Both the position numbers and the translations under genes were made by a program. Of a DNA stretch of 64,000 nt, positions 39,761 to 48,230 are shown one piece after another. The notes below the pieces were generated by a model. The model saw only the letters and a list, made by a program, of their open reading frames with translations. It made no database searches and was not told where the DNA came from. The first letter of the stretch is position 1; each line of letters begins with the position of its first letter. This DNA comes from Phycisphaeraceae bacterium (lineage in GTDB: Bacteria; Planctomycetota; Phycisphaerae; Phycisphaerales; UBA1924), in assembly GCA_020639235.1 (NCBI GenBank), contig JACKHC010000001.1, forward strand, positions 1,922,001 to 1,986,000, written 5' to 3'.

Positions 39761-41833
39761 ATGAGCCGGATTCGTAGAAACGCAGCCCTTTCCGCCGTCG
39801 CCCTGGCCTGTGCGGCCGGGTCCACACGGGCGGACATCCCGTACTGGTGGTACATCAATAACAGCAACTTCGGGTTCGAGATCAAGCACATGCCGGACTT
39901 CGACCAGCGCCGGTCGGCCTCGGGCAACACCCAGGGCCTGCCCAACAACGGGTCGATGTACTGCGTCCCGACCGCGACGGTCAACCTGTTCGCCTACGCG
40001 GCCAACCACGGCTTCCCGAACATCGGGCCCGGCATGGCCAACTGGCAGCTGCAATCCAAGTACAACATCGCCACCGCGACGATCAACAACGTCGGGTTCT
40101 ACATGGGCACCACACCGAGCGGCGGCACCGGTGGGCAGGGATGGGACGACGGGCTGGCGACCTGGCTCGCCGGGCATCCGTACATGGAGTACTCGCACTA
40201 CTGGGCTTCTGGCACTTGGGCACCCACGATGGCCGACATGACGCTGTCGGTCGGTCAGGGCGGCATCGTGGCTTTCGCCTACGGGCGCTATCAGATCGCC
40301 TCGAACTGGAACGGCTACCCCCGCGTCTCGACGCGCACCGGCGGGCACGCCGTGACGCTGACGGGGACATGGAAGATCGGCTCCGACGAGCACATCCTCT
40401 ACCGCGATCCCGCCGACGACTCGGCCAACGCGACGCAATCAACCTTCGGCAACACCATGTACAACACGCTCACCCGCCAGGTCGCCTTCGGCCAGTCGAG
40501 CGGGCAGGTGCGTAACTGCGTCGAACTGGTGACGAACTCCAATGACGGCCAACGCCGGATCATCGACGAGTATGTCAGCATCCGCCCTAAGTTCGGCATG
40601 CACTTCTCGCCGAGCCAGCAGGTGATCGGGTTCATCTTGCCGCAGGCGTTCTTCACGAACGCGCTGATCGAACTGCCGTCAGAAGTTCATCTCGACCCAT
40701 CTGTGGACATCATCGACGCCGTCCTGTCGCCGGACAACGCGGAGGTTTTCGCGCTCGTCGAAGACCTCCTGGGCAACGAGCATGTGCAGGTCGTCGACCC
40801 CGCGACCGGGCAGATACTCAACACATGGGCGTTCCCGCGCCTCGAGAACATCACCTTCGGGCGCAAGCGCCAGCTCTACGCGACAGACGGACCGAAGACC
40901 TACTGCCTCGATCCGGACACCGGCGCGATCGTCGCGTCGCTCAACATGAACAACGACGCGATGGTCTATCGCGACGGAACGGATCAGTTGTGCGTGCTCG
41001 ACGGGACCTCGCTGAAGTGGTACCCGGAGAACCTCGCGCTGATCACAGCGCCCCCGACCTGGAACATCCCGACCTCCGTGCCCATCGGCGCCAACCCCAA
41101 GATCTCCATCGGACCGGCGAGCGGGCGCGTGTGGCTGACCTCGGAGGCGTCCGATGCGCTCTACGGCCTGCTGCTGCCCGCGTCGGGTGGCCCGCTCCAG
41201 GTGCTGACAATCTCGCTCCCGGGGATCGTGAATCCCGGCGCGGTGTGCGAGGATGCCGCCGGTGGCCTTATCGTCGCGTGCGATGGCTCGGTCAAGCACG
41301 TCAAGCAGGCGAGCACTCCGATCGGGTCGTTCTGGTACATCGATACCTCGTCGCCCTGGCACAACAAGCCCGCGGGCCCGATGTTCTGCACCTCGCAGTC
41401 GCGCACGAACTTCGACCCGCTGCTCCATACCGGCCCGGCGTGGAACAACATCGATCCTTCGCAGCTGACCTTCGGCGAGTTCATGCCCGATTGCCCCGGC
41501 GACCTCGACGGCAGCCAGCGCGTCGATGTGAACGATCTCAACCAACTCCTCGCCGGCTGGGGCACCGCGTCGCTCTCGAGCGATGTGAACCGCAACGGCG
41601 TCACCGATGTCGACGACCTCAACATGCTTCTGGCCAACTGGAACAAGTCGTGCGTTGACCTGCCCTGCCCCGGCGACGCCGACGGCAACGGTGTGGTGAA
41701 TGTCGACGACCTCAATCTCGTGCTCAGCAACTGGCTGACGGCGGACGATGTTGGCGACTTCAACTCAGACGGCGTCGTGAATGTCGACGACCTGAACGAC
41801 CTGCTCTCGCACTGGCAGAACACCTGCCTGTAA
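39761..41833 (+). CDS. C39-like cysteine peptidase with dockerin-like tail, copy 1
   Basis: 690 residues. The ATG at 39761 has AAAGGAG eight bases before it and gives a signal peptide (residues 1-25). The N-terminal domain shows a papain-like C39 pattern: MYCVPTATVNLFAYAANHG (catalytic Cys), RTGGHAVTLTG (His) and LYRDPADD (Asp). The middle (about 290-580) is beta-rich with repeats such as FGRKRQLYATDGPKTYCLD and VCEDAAGGLIVACDGSVK, resembling a propeller. The C-terminus has four EF-hand-like loops (DLDGSQRVDVND, DVNRNGVTDVDD, DADGNGVVNVDD, DFNSDGVVNVDD) starting at CPGD, as in planctomycete dockerin-like tails. Probably secreted; peptidase activity is inferred. A close paralogue follows. Confidence 0.82.
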   Translation: MSRIRRNAALSAVALACAAGSTRADIPYWWYINNSNFGFEIKHMPDFDQRRSASGNTQGLPNNGSMYCVPTATVNLFAYAANHGFPNIGPGMANWQLQSKYNIATATINNVGFYMGTTPSGGTGGQGWDDGLATWLAGHPYMEYSHYWASGTWAPTMADMTLSVGQGGIVAFAYGRYQIASNWNGYPRVSTRTGGHAVTLTGTWKIGSDEHILYRDPADDSANATQSTFGNTMYNTLTRQVAFGQSSGQVRNCVELVTNSNDGQRRIIDEYVSIRPKFGMHFSPSQQVIGFILPQAFFTNALIELPSEVHLDPSVDIIDAVLSPDNAEVFALVEDLLGNEHVQVVDPATGQILNTWAFPRLENITFGRKRQLYATDGPKTYCLDPDTGAIVASLNMNNDAMVYRDGTDQLCVLDGTSLKWYPENLALITAPPTWNIPTSVPIGANPKISIGPASGRVWLTSEASDALYGLLLPASGGPLQVLTISLPGIVNPGAVCEDAAGGLIVACDGSVKHVKQASTPIGSFWYIDTSSPWHNKPAGPMFCTSQSRTNFDPLLHTGPAWNNIDPSQLTFGEFMPDCPGDLDGSQRVDVNDLNQLLAGWGTASLSSDVNRNGVTDVDDLNMLLANWNKSCVDLPCPGDADGNGVVNVDDLNLVLSNWLTADDVGDFNSDGVVNVDDLNDLLSHWQNTCL

Positions 41834-41865
41834 TCGAGAACCGGCTGCGAGCAAACCAATGCTCC

Positions 41866-41905
41866 GCCCCTGCTGCGCCCACCCGCGCAGCGGGGGCTTT
41901 TTTGT
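41866..41905 (+). terminator. Rho-independent terminator after peptidase copy 1
   Basis: A 13-bp stem GCCCCTGCTGCGC / GCGCAGCGGGGGC with one wobble pair and a CCACCC loop, followed by seven T. Nearly the same hairpin follows the second copy, so the terminator was duplicated with the gene. Confidence 0.93.
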
Positions 41906-42068
41906 TTGGGATGTGGTTGCATCGTCCGTGCGCGTGTCCGCACGCGAGGGATGATGATCGAGAAAACCGCCGCAATGCTGGCCCATCGCCGAGCCGGGCA
42001 CGCATGATGATGGTGTCGGGACGACAGGCATACGGCCGAGCGCCCATATCTGGAAAAGGAGCATCTCG

Positions 42069-44129
42069 ATGAGCCAGACCCTCAAGACGGCCGCCCTTTC
42101 AGCACTCGGCGTGGCATGTGTCGCCGGGACCGCGCGGGGCGATATCACACAGTGGTGGTACATCAACTCCAACAGTTTCGGGCTGGCGATGAAGCACATG
42201 CCCGATTTCGATCAGAAGCGGATTGCTGGTTCCGGGCATACCGGGCTGCCTGGTTCGGGCGCGATGTATTGCGTGCCGACGGCGACCGTCAATCTGTTTG
42301 CGTACATCGCCAATCACGGGTATCCCGCGGTCGGTCCGGGGTATGGCAACTGGCAACTCCAGTCGAAGTATGAGCAAGCGACCGTGACCATCAAGAATGT
42401 CGGGTTCTTCATGAATACCGATGCCGCCGACGGGACCGGCGGGTACGACTGGCGCGACGGGGCCAAGATCTGGCTCGCGGGGCACCCGTACCTCGATGTC
42501 AACTTCTACTGGGCGCAGGGGAACGATGGCATCACGCTCAAAGAGATGACGCAGGCGGTCATCAACGGCGGCGTGGTCGCTTTCGCGTACGGTCGGTACA
42601 ACGAGAACGGGACCTTCATCGGCGTGCCTCGAATGGGCACGCGGACCGGCGGGCACGCGGTCACACTGACCGGCACATTCAAGAGCGGGTCGTACGAGGA
42701 GATCACCTATCGTGATCCGGCGGACGACGATTACAACTCCTCGCAGTCGGTGTTCGGTAACACGTTCTACAACACGCGGACGATCCCCTTTGCATTCGAC
42801 GACTCAATCTACGAGGTACGCACTTGCACCGAACTCATCACCAACTTGAATGACGGTAAGCGACGGATCATTGACTCGTATGTGTCGATCAAGCCCAAGT
42901 GGGGGCTTACCTACCAACCGGGCGAGGACTTCCTCACGCCGATCTTTCCGTGGGGTGTGATCGGATCGATCGAGATCCCGCAACAGTTGCCGCTGAACCT
43001 GCCGATCGAGCTGGTGCAGGCGGTCATGACGCCCTCGCAGAGCACCGTGCTGACGCTCTCGTCGACGGCGACGAACGCCATGGTGCTTCACGAGGTGAAC
43101 CCGGCGACGGGCGAAGTGACGGAGGTTCCCGCGCCGCCGCGGCTGCGACAACTGATGTTCGGGCGTCAGCATCAGTTGTACGCAACGGACGGCATCAAGA
43201 CCTACTGCCTGGACTACTACAACGACAACGCCATCGCCGCGGAACTGAACTTCGGTGCCCTGGACATGGTGTTCGACGACTCGACCGACAATGTCGGGTT
43301 CCTGCGCCCCGGCGGGATCATCGAATGGTTCAACAAGGGGCTCGGCCCGTCGCAATACCGGTGGATCCTCCCGACGAGTATCCCCCTCGGCGATACCGTG
43401 AAGATCTTCCCGAGCAACTCGCCCTACAAGGTGTGGCTGGTCTCTTCCGCGTCGGACATGATTTACGGCATCTCGCAACCGGGCCAGGGCATCGGCCCGC
43501 TCTCGATCGAGACTGTTGCGAACTTTGAGATTCAGAACCCGACATCGGTGTGTGAGGATGCTGCGGGCAACCTGATCGTCGCGTGCGACGGATCCGTGAA
43601 GTATTTCGTTCCGGTGGTGGGCGCGGGGTGGCAGTACGACCCGAACTCGCCTTGGGACGGAATCGCGGTCGGCGCGAACTTCTGCACCTCACGGAGCCGG
43701 GACAACTTCGATCCCGCGATCCACTCTGGGCCAGCGTGGAACAACATCATCCCAGAGCAACTGACCCACGGCATCTTCCTGCCGGACTGCCCGGGCGATC
43801 TTGACGGCAATCAGCGCGTCGATGTGAACGATCTGAATCAACTGCTGGCGGGCTGGGGCACCGCCTCGTTCTCGAGCGATGCGGACCGCAACGGCGTCAC
43901 CGATGTTGACGACCTCAACATGGTGCTGACCAACTGGAACAACTCGTGCGTCGATCTGCCCTGCCCCGGCGATGCCGACGGCAACGGCGTGGTGAATGTC
44001 GACGACCTCAACCTCGTGCTCAGCAACTGGCTGACGGCGGAGGATGTGGGCGACTTCAACGCCGACGGCGTGGTGGACGTCGACGACCTGAACGATCTGC
44101 TCTCGCACTGGCAGGACAACTGCCTGTAG
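42069..44129 (+). CDS. C39-like cysteine peptidase with dockerin-like tail, copy 2
   Basis: 686 residues, tandem paralogue of copy 1. The ATG at 42069 is preceded by AAAAGGAG. The same layout holds: signal peptide (1-25), MYCVPTATVNLFAYIANHG, RTGGHAVTLTG and TYRDPADD for the Cys-His-Asp set, a beta-rich middle (FGRQHQLYATDGIKTYCLD), and four calcium-type loops with nearly the same sequence as copy 1. The middle domains have diverged far more than the catalytic segments and the tail, suggesting separate targets with a shared tail function. About 235 bases separate the copies, giving each its own leader. Confidence 0.82.
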   Translation: MSQTLKTAALSALGVACVAGTARGDITQWWYINSNSFGLAMKHMPDFDQKRIAGSGHTGLPGSGAMYCVPTATVNLFAYIANHGYPAVGPGYGNWQLQSKYEQATVTIKNVGFFMNTDAADGTGGYDWRDGAKIWLAGHPYLDVNFYWAQGNDGITLKEMTQAVINGGVVAFAYGRYNENGTFIGVPRMGTRTGGHAVTLTGTFKSGSYEEITYRDPADDDYNSSQSVFGNTFYNTRTIPFAFDDSIYEVRTCTELITNLNDGKRRIIDSYVSIKPKWGLTYQPGEDFLTPIFPWGVIGSIEIPQQLPLNLPIELVQAVMTPSQSTVLTLSSTATNAMVLHEVNPATGEVTEVPAPPRLRQLMFGRQHQLYATDGIKTYCLDYYNDNAIAAELNFGALDMVFDDSTDNVGFLRPGGIIEWFNKGLGPSQYRWILPTSIPLGDTVKIFPSNSPYKVWLVSSASDMIYGISQPGQGIGPLSIETVANFEIQNPTSVCEDAAGNLIVACDGSVKYFVPVVGAGWQYDPNSPWDGIAVGANFCTSRSRDNFDPAIHSGPAWNNIIPEQLTHGIFLPDCPGDLDGNQRVDVNDLNQLLAGWGTASFSSDADRNGVTDVDDLNMVLTNWNNSCVDLPCPGDADGNGVVNVDDLNLVLSNWLTAEDVGDFNADGVVDVDDLNDLLSHWQDNCL

Positions 44130-44172
44130 CGCCACACGACCATTCACGAGCCATCACCACCACTGATGCTCC

Positions 44173-44211
44173 GCCCCCGCCGCGCCCACCCGCGCGGCGG
44201 GGGCTTTCGTT
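44173..44211 (+). terminator. Rho-independent terminator after peptidase copy 2
   Basis: A perfect 13-bp stem GCCCCCGCCGCGC / GCGCGGCGGGGGC with a CCACCC loop, followed by TTTCGTT. It mirrors the terminator after copy 1. Confidence 0.9.
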
Positions 44212-44235
44212 CGGAGCGGCCGGCGCATAAAAAAG

Positions 44236-44325
44236 CGGACAGGGCGGGATTCGAACCCGCGGTACGGGTTTACCCCGTACGCCGGTTTAGCAAACCGGTC
44301 CCTTCAGCCTCTCGGGCACCTGTCC
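44236..44325 (-). tRNA. tRNA-Ser (anticodon GCU)
   Basis: On the minus strand: acceptor GGACAGG pairs with CCTGTCC and discriminator G, a long class II variable arm (CGTACGGGGTAAACCCGTACCG), anticodon loop TTTGCTAAA at about 44286-44294, and T-arm GGGTTCGAATCCC. No encoded CCA (GC follows). It reads AGC/AGU serine codons. Confidence 0.96.
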
Positions 44326-44396
44326 GGCGGGGCGGATCATCGCAGATCGCGGGTTCACCATCAACCGCGCCCGGCGCACTAGACTCCGCTTGCCGC

Positions 44397-44482
44397 GGGC
44401 CTGTGGCGGAACTGGCAGACGCAGCGGACTTAAAATCCGCTTCCCGGAAACGGGAGTGAGGGTTCGAGCCCCTCCGGGCCCA
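44397..44482 (+). tRNA. tRNA-Leu (anticodon UAA)
   Basis: Acceptor GGGCCTG pairs with CGGGCCC plus discriminator A. The anticodon stem-loop GCGGA-CTTAAAA-TCCGC gives anticodon TAA, the variable arm is TTCCCGGAAACGGGAGT, and the T-arm is GGGTTCGAGCCCC. No encoded CCA. Transcribed divergently from tRNA-Ser, 71 bases away. Confidence 0.96.
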
Positions 44483-44490
44483 TTCGTTGC

Positions 44491-45297
44491 CTACATCCGC
44501 GTGCCTAGGCGCATCGCGTCGATGTCATTGAGCAGCTTCGCCAGCACGAGATTGATGATGACGATGACGACAAAGCTCGCCACGAACGCCTCGGTCGTCG
44601 CGCGCCCCACGCCCTGGGCGCCTGAGCGGCACCGGAAGCCCTTGTAGCAGGAGATCACCCCGATCGCGGTGCCGAAGAAGACCGATTTGACCACGCCGTT
44701 CATCACATCGAACCAGTCGATGAAGACGCGCGTGAAGTCCCAGTAGGCCTCGGGGTTGACGCCGTAGAGTTTGGTCGTAACGAACCACCCGCCGAAGATC
44801 CCGCAGAGAATCGAGGCGACGGTCAGGATGGGGATCATCACGACGCACGCGACGACGCGCGGCGCGACGAGCACCCGCAGGGGATCGGCGGCCATGACGC
44901 GCATCGCGTCGATCTGATCGGTGACGCGCATCGAGCCGAGTTCGGCGGCCAGCGAGCATCCCACGCGACCGGCGAGCATGACGGCCGCGAGGACGGGACC
45001 GATCTGCTTGGTGATGGAGATATTGACGACGGCCCCGAGCCGGCTCTCCTGCCCGAACGCGGCGAACTGGTCATAGCCCTCGACGGCCAGGATCGCGCCG
45101 ATCATCGCGCCCGTGAGCCCGACGACGGGCACGGAGCGCGTGCCGACCAAGTACAACTGCGTGCCGAAGCGTGACCACTTGGCCCATGCGGGCACGCCCG
45201 TGACGACGGCGCCGAGCGTGGCGAGGGTGAAGAGCGTGAACTCGCCGAAGCGTGACACGGTGTCGACGATCATCGCTCCCAGGCGTGCGATCCACAC
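44491..45297 (-). CDS. MlaE-family ABC transporter permease
   Basis: 268 residues, MlaE/YrbE permease family of the phospholipid (Mla/Mce) transport systems. Seen: YLVGTRSVPVVGLTGAMIGAILAVEG, the hallmark FGQESRLGAVVNISITKQIGPVLAAVMLAGRVGCSLAAELGSMRVTDQIDAM region (glutamate-bearing coupling segment for the ATPase), and five or so membrane helices. The usual partners (MlaF ATPase, MlaD-type protein) are not adjacent in this window; they may lie elsewhere. The start could be GTG 45297 (used here) or ATG 45273. Its 3' end is beside tRNA-Leu. Confidence 0.9.
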   Translation of the reverse strand: MWIARLGAMIVDTVSRFGEFTLFTLATLGAVVTGVPAWAKWSRFGTQLYLVGTRSVPVVGLTGAMIGAILAVEGYDQFAAFGQESRLGAVVNISITKQIGPVLAAVMLAGRVGCSLAAELGSMRVTDQIDAMRVMAADPLRVLVAPRVVACVVMIPILTVASILCGIFGGWFVTTKLYGVNPEAYWDFTRVFIDWFDVMNGVVKSVFFGTAIGVISCYKGFRCRSGAQGVGRATTEAFVASFVVIVIINLVLAKLLNDIDAMRLGTRM

Positions 45298-45354
45298 TTG
45301 TTGCGATCACTCCGCTGCGGTTGTGGGGACGGGAGCGTGAACGGGTCGGGCCAT

Positions 45355-45387
45355 GAAAAACGGGCGTCGGCTCTCACCGGCGCCCGT
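45355..45387 (-). terminator. Rho-independent terminator after OmpA-family gene
   Basis: Read on the minus strand: CGGGCG-C-CGG with CCG-A-CGCCCG (one mismatch), followed by TTTTTC. It lies 16 bases past the OmpA-family stop codon. Confidence 0.78.
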
Positions 45388-45402
45388 CGGATGATCGTTC
45401 GA

Positions 45403-46257
45403 TTACTTGACGGGGAAATCGTCGTTCTTGTTGGTGTTGTTGTTCGCGGGTGTCTCGGTCCACCCGGCGTCGGAGCCGCCCGAGTAGGAAGCGCCGGTGG
45501 GCGCGGTGAGGAAGATCTCGACGCGCCGGTTCTCGGGGGTGTTGCCCGAAGCGGTGTTCGCGACGCGCGGGCGGTACTGGCCCCAGCCCGCGACGAGGAT
45601 GCGCTCCGCGGGGACGCCCGAGCGCTGGAGCGACTCGGAGACGGCCTTGGCGCGGTTGAGCGAGAGGCCGCGGTTATCGCCGTGGCGGTTGATGGTGTTC
45701 TGATTGCTCATGCGCTGCGCATCGGTGTGGCCCTCGATGCGGAGTTCGTAGGAAGCGCCGGAGGTGGTGAGCACCTGCGCGACCTTCTGGAGCGCCTCTG
45801 TGGCGCCGGACTTGACGACATCGGAGCCGGAGTCGAAGGTGAGGTCGCTGGCGATGCGGAGCATGCCGCGGTCGGCGTCGTACCCGATGAGGTTGGGATA
45901 CTGCGAGGCGAGGCCTCGGAGGGCGGCGTCGGTGGTGGGGTCGAGCATCGAGAGGCGGACATTGTCGAGGCGGCCCGACATCCCGCGGATCTGCTCTTCG
46001 AGTTGGCGGGCGCGATCATCGATGCCGGCGTTGGCCTGCTGCGCTGCGGTGAGATCATTGCGGAGGTTGGTGTTCTCCGCGGCGAGCGAGCGGGCGCGAG
46101 CGTCGGCGGCGTCGCGCTGGCTCTCGACTTCGGCCAAGCGTGCCTGCCAGGTCTGCTCGGCCTCGACCGAGTGGTCATACTCTCGTTGTGATACGCAACC
46201 CGTGGCCATCATGGAACCGACGAGCATCGCCCCGACCATCACGAGCTTCCGCGACAT
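45403..46257 (-). CDS. OmpA-family lipoprotein (peptidoglycan-binding)
   Basis: 284 residues from the ATG at 46257, which has GGAGG just upstream. The lipobox MATGC puts the lipidated Cys at 21. A coiled coil runs from about 30 to 95 (many E/A/R heptads), then the OmpA C-terminal domain: LTFDSGSDVVKSGATEALQKVAQVL, RIEGHTDAQRMSNQNT, NRGLSLNRAKAVSESLQRSGV, VAGWGQYRPRV and ENRRVEIFLTA. It binds diaminopimelate and anchors the outer membrane to peptidoglycan, like Pal or OprF. A Gly/Asn-rich tail ends the protein. Confidence 0.93.
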   Translation of the reverse strand: MSRKLVMVGAMLVGSMMATGCVSQREYDHSVEAEQTWQARLAEVESQRDAADARARSLAAENTNLRNDLTAAQQANAGIDDRARQLEEQIRGMSGRLDNVRLSMLDPTTDAALRGLASQYPNLIGYDADRGMLRIASDLTFDSGSDVVKSGATEALQKVAQVLTTSGASYELRIEGHTDAQRMSNQNTINRHGDNRGLSLNRAKAVSESLQRSGVPAERILVAGWGQYRPRVANTASGNTPENRRVEIFLTAPTGASYSGGSDAGWTETPANNNTNKNDDFPVK

Positions 46258-46350
46258 AGCATCCTCCGTGCGCTTCTGCGCTCTTGCGAATTGTTCACCC
46301 GGTAAAGGCCGCAGCATACCCCAATCACCCCCAAAACGCTGGACGAGCGC

Positions 46351-47610
46351 GTGACCGACCGACCCGCATTTCGCCTGATTTCCGCTGCCGGCGTCGCCGA
46401 CGCGACGGGCGCCTGCGCCTCGCCCGGTGCGATGCTGATCGAGTGCGGCTCGGCGGTGCGCGTGCTGGCGGTCGGGACGCCCCGACAGGTGGCTTCGCAC
46501 CCCGCCGCCGGGTCCGCGGAGCGGGTGGACCGCCCCGACGCGGTGCTGATCCCGGGTCTGGTCAACGCGCACACGCACCTGGACCTGACGAGCGTCGGCC
46601 CCAGGGCGTACGACAGGAAGAACGGTTTCTCGGCGTGGCTGAGCATGGTGATGCGGCATCGCGCCACCGATCCACAGGACATCCACAGGGCGGTCGGGGA
46701 GGGCGTGGCTCGCTCCCTGGCGGGCGGCGTGGTCGCGGTCGGGGATATCGCCGGGACCGGGCGGTTGGAGGCGGCGGAGGCATTGAGGGCCTCGCCGCTG
46801 CTCGGCGTGTCATTCGTGGAGTATTTCGGCAACGGGGGAGTGCCCGATGGCCTCCGGTCGATGGCGGCGGGGCGGGTTCGGATGGGCGTTCAGCCGCACG
46901 CGCCGTATTCGGCCGGACCGGACCTGTACCGGGCGGCGTTGGCGTCGGGGATGCCCCTGTCCACGCATCTGGCGGAGTCGATGGCGGAGCGGGAGTTGCT
47001 CACGCGGGGCACCGGCCCGATGCGCGCGTTCCTGGAGTCGATCGGCGTGTGGAGCGATGTGGTCGCGGCGCGGTTTGGGGGAGTAGGGGGGGCGAGGACA
47101 GCGGTCGACTACCTGCGCGAGTTCATCGGGAGCGGCGAGGCGATCGTCCTGGCGCATGTGAACGATGCGGATGATGCGGACATCGAGCTGCTGGAGAAGT
47201 CGAACTGCTCGGTGGTGTATTGCCCAAGGTCGCACGAGTACTTCGGGAACGATGTGGACCTCGGGCCGCACCGGTATCGGGAGATGCTGGATGCGGGAAT
47301 CAATGTCGCGCTGGGGACGGACTCGATCATCAATGTTCCATCAGCGCAGTCGCACAGGTTGAGCACGCTCGACGAGATGCGGTTGTTGCGGGAGCGCGAC
47401 GGGACCGATCCGGGTTTGCTGCTGCGCATGGCGACGGTGAACGGCGCGAGAGCCCTCGGATTGAACGAGTCGTTGTTCGACTTCTCGGCGGGCGAGATCG
47501 CGGGCGTCGCGGCTGTTGATGTGCAAGGCACCGACCCGACGCTCGACCCGCTGACGCGCGTGATGGAGGCCGGAGAGGGGATTGCGTTGCTCGCGGGTGC
47601 GAACGCGTGA
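46351..47610 (+). CDS. Amidohydrolase (SAH/MTA deaminase-like family)
   Basis: 419 residues, metal-dependent amidohydrolase of the nucleoside deaminase/chlorohydrolase class. Zinc ligands: NAHTHLDL (two His), QPHAPYS region and THLAESMAE (His and Glu), and GTDSIIN (Asp). VVYCPRSHEYFG is the segment of substrate-specific length in this family. Candidate substrates are S-adenosylhomocysteine, methylthioadenosine or aminodeoxyfutalosine; the sequence alone does not decide. Starts at GTG 46351 and overlaps the downstream DNA glycosylase gene (GTGA), so the two are co-translated. Confidence 0.85.
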   Translation: MTDRPAFRLISAAGVADATGACASPGAMLIECGSAVRVLAVGTPRQVASHPAAGSAERVDRPDAVLIPGLVNAHTHLDLTSVGPRAYDRKNGFSAWLSMVMRHRATDPQDIHRAVGEGVARSLAGGVVAVGDIAGTGRLEAAEALRASPLLGVSFVEYFGNGGVPDGLRSMAAGRVRMGVQPHAPYSAGPDLYRAALASGMPLSTHLAESMAERELLTRGTGPMRAFLESIGVWSDVVAARFGGVGGARTAVDYLREFIGSGEAIVLAHVNDADDADIELLEKSNCSVVYCPRSHEYFGNDVDLGPHRYREMLDAGINVALGTDSIINVPSAQSHRLSTLDEMRLLRERDGTDPGLLLRMATVNGARALGLNESLFDFSAGEIAGVAAVDVQGTDPTLDPLTRVMEAGEGIALLAGANA

Positions 47611-48230
47611 GCGTCCGATGGTCGCGCCGGGATTTCAGCGCTGGGTCGGCCGAGATCGCAAAGCGGCTGATCGGTTCGACGCTCGTGCGCATCCTTGACG
47701 ACGGCGAGCGACTCTCCGGCATGATCGTCGAGACTGAGGCGTATCTCGGCGTGGAGGACGCCGCGGCGCACTCATTCGGCGGCAGGCGCACGGCGCGCAA
47801 CGAGGCGATGTACGCCGTCGGCGGCACGGCGTATGTCTACTTCACCTACGGCATGCACCACTGCGTGAATGTCGTGTGCGGCGGCATCGACGAGCCGGTA
47901 GCCGTGCTGATCCGTGCGCTGGAGCCGATGGAGGGGATGGAGCGGATGACGGCGCTGCGGAACGCTGGCGGGCGTCGCAAGACGCCGATGCGTCACCGCG
48001 ATCTGTGCTCTGGCCCGGGCAAGTTGTGCCAGGCGCTGGCGATCGACCGCGGCCTCAACGGGGTTGACCTGGTGTCGTCGGATGTGCTGTGGATCGAGAA
48101 GCCCGCGACGCGGCGCAAGGTGCGGCTCGCCAACGGGCCGCGGATCGGCGTGGCGTACGCGGGCGAGTGGGCGGGCAGGCCGTACCGGTGGTGGATGGAG
48201 GGGAATGCGAATGTGAGCGGGAGGCGTTAG
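47607..48230 (+). CDS. 3-methyladenine DNA glycosylase (MPG/AAG family)
   Basis: 207 residues, alkyladenine glycosylase type (PF02245 fold). It removes alkylated purines from DNA in base excision repair. Seen: LIGSTLVRI, GMIVETEAYLGVEDAAAHSFGGRRTARNEAMY with the catalytic Glu and Arg, GTAYVYFTYGMHHCVNVV, LCSGPGKLCQAL and NGPRIGVAYAGEW. Starts at GTG 47607 overlapping the amidohydrolase stop. Convergent 4-base overlap with the next gene. Confidence 0.95.
   Translation: MSVRWSRRDFSAGSAEIAKRLIGSTLVRILDDGERLSGMIVETEAYLGVEDAAAHSFGGRRTARNEAMYAVGGTAYVYFTYGMHHCVNVVCGGIDEPVAVLIRALEPMEGMERMTALRNAGGRRKTPMRHRDLCSGPGKLCQALAIDRGLNGVDLVSSDVLWIEKPATRRKVRLANGPRIGVAYAGEWAGRPYRWWMEGNANVSGRR

Noticed and set aside
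39761..44129. Dockerin-like tails as evidence for a cellulosome
   Set aside because: No cohesin or scaffoldin is in the window, and such tails are common on unrelated exported planctomycete proteins.
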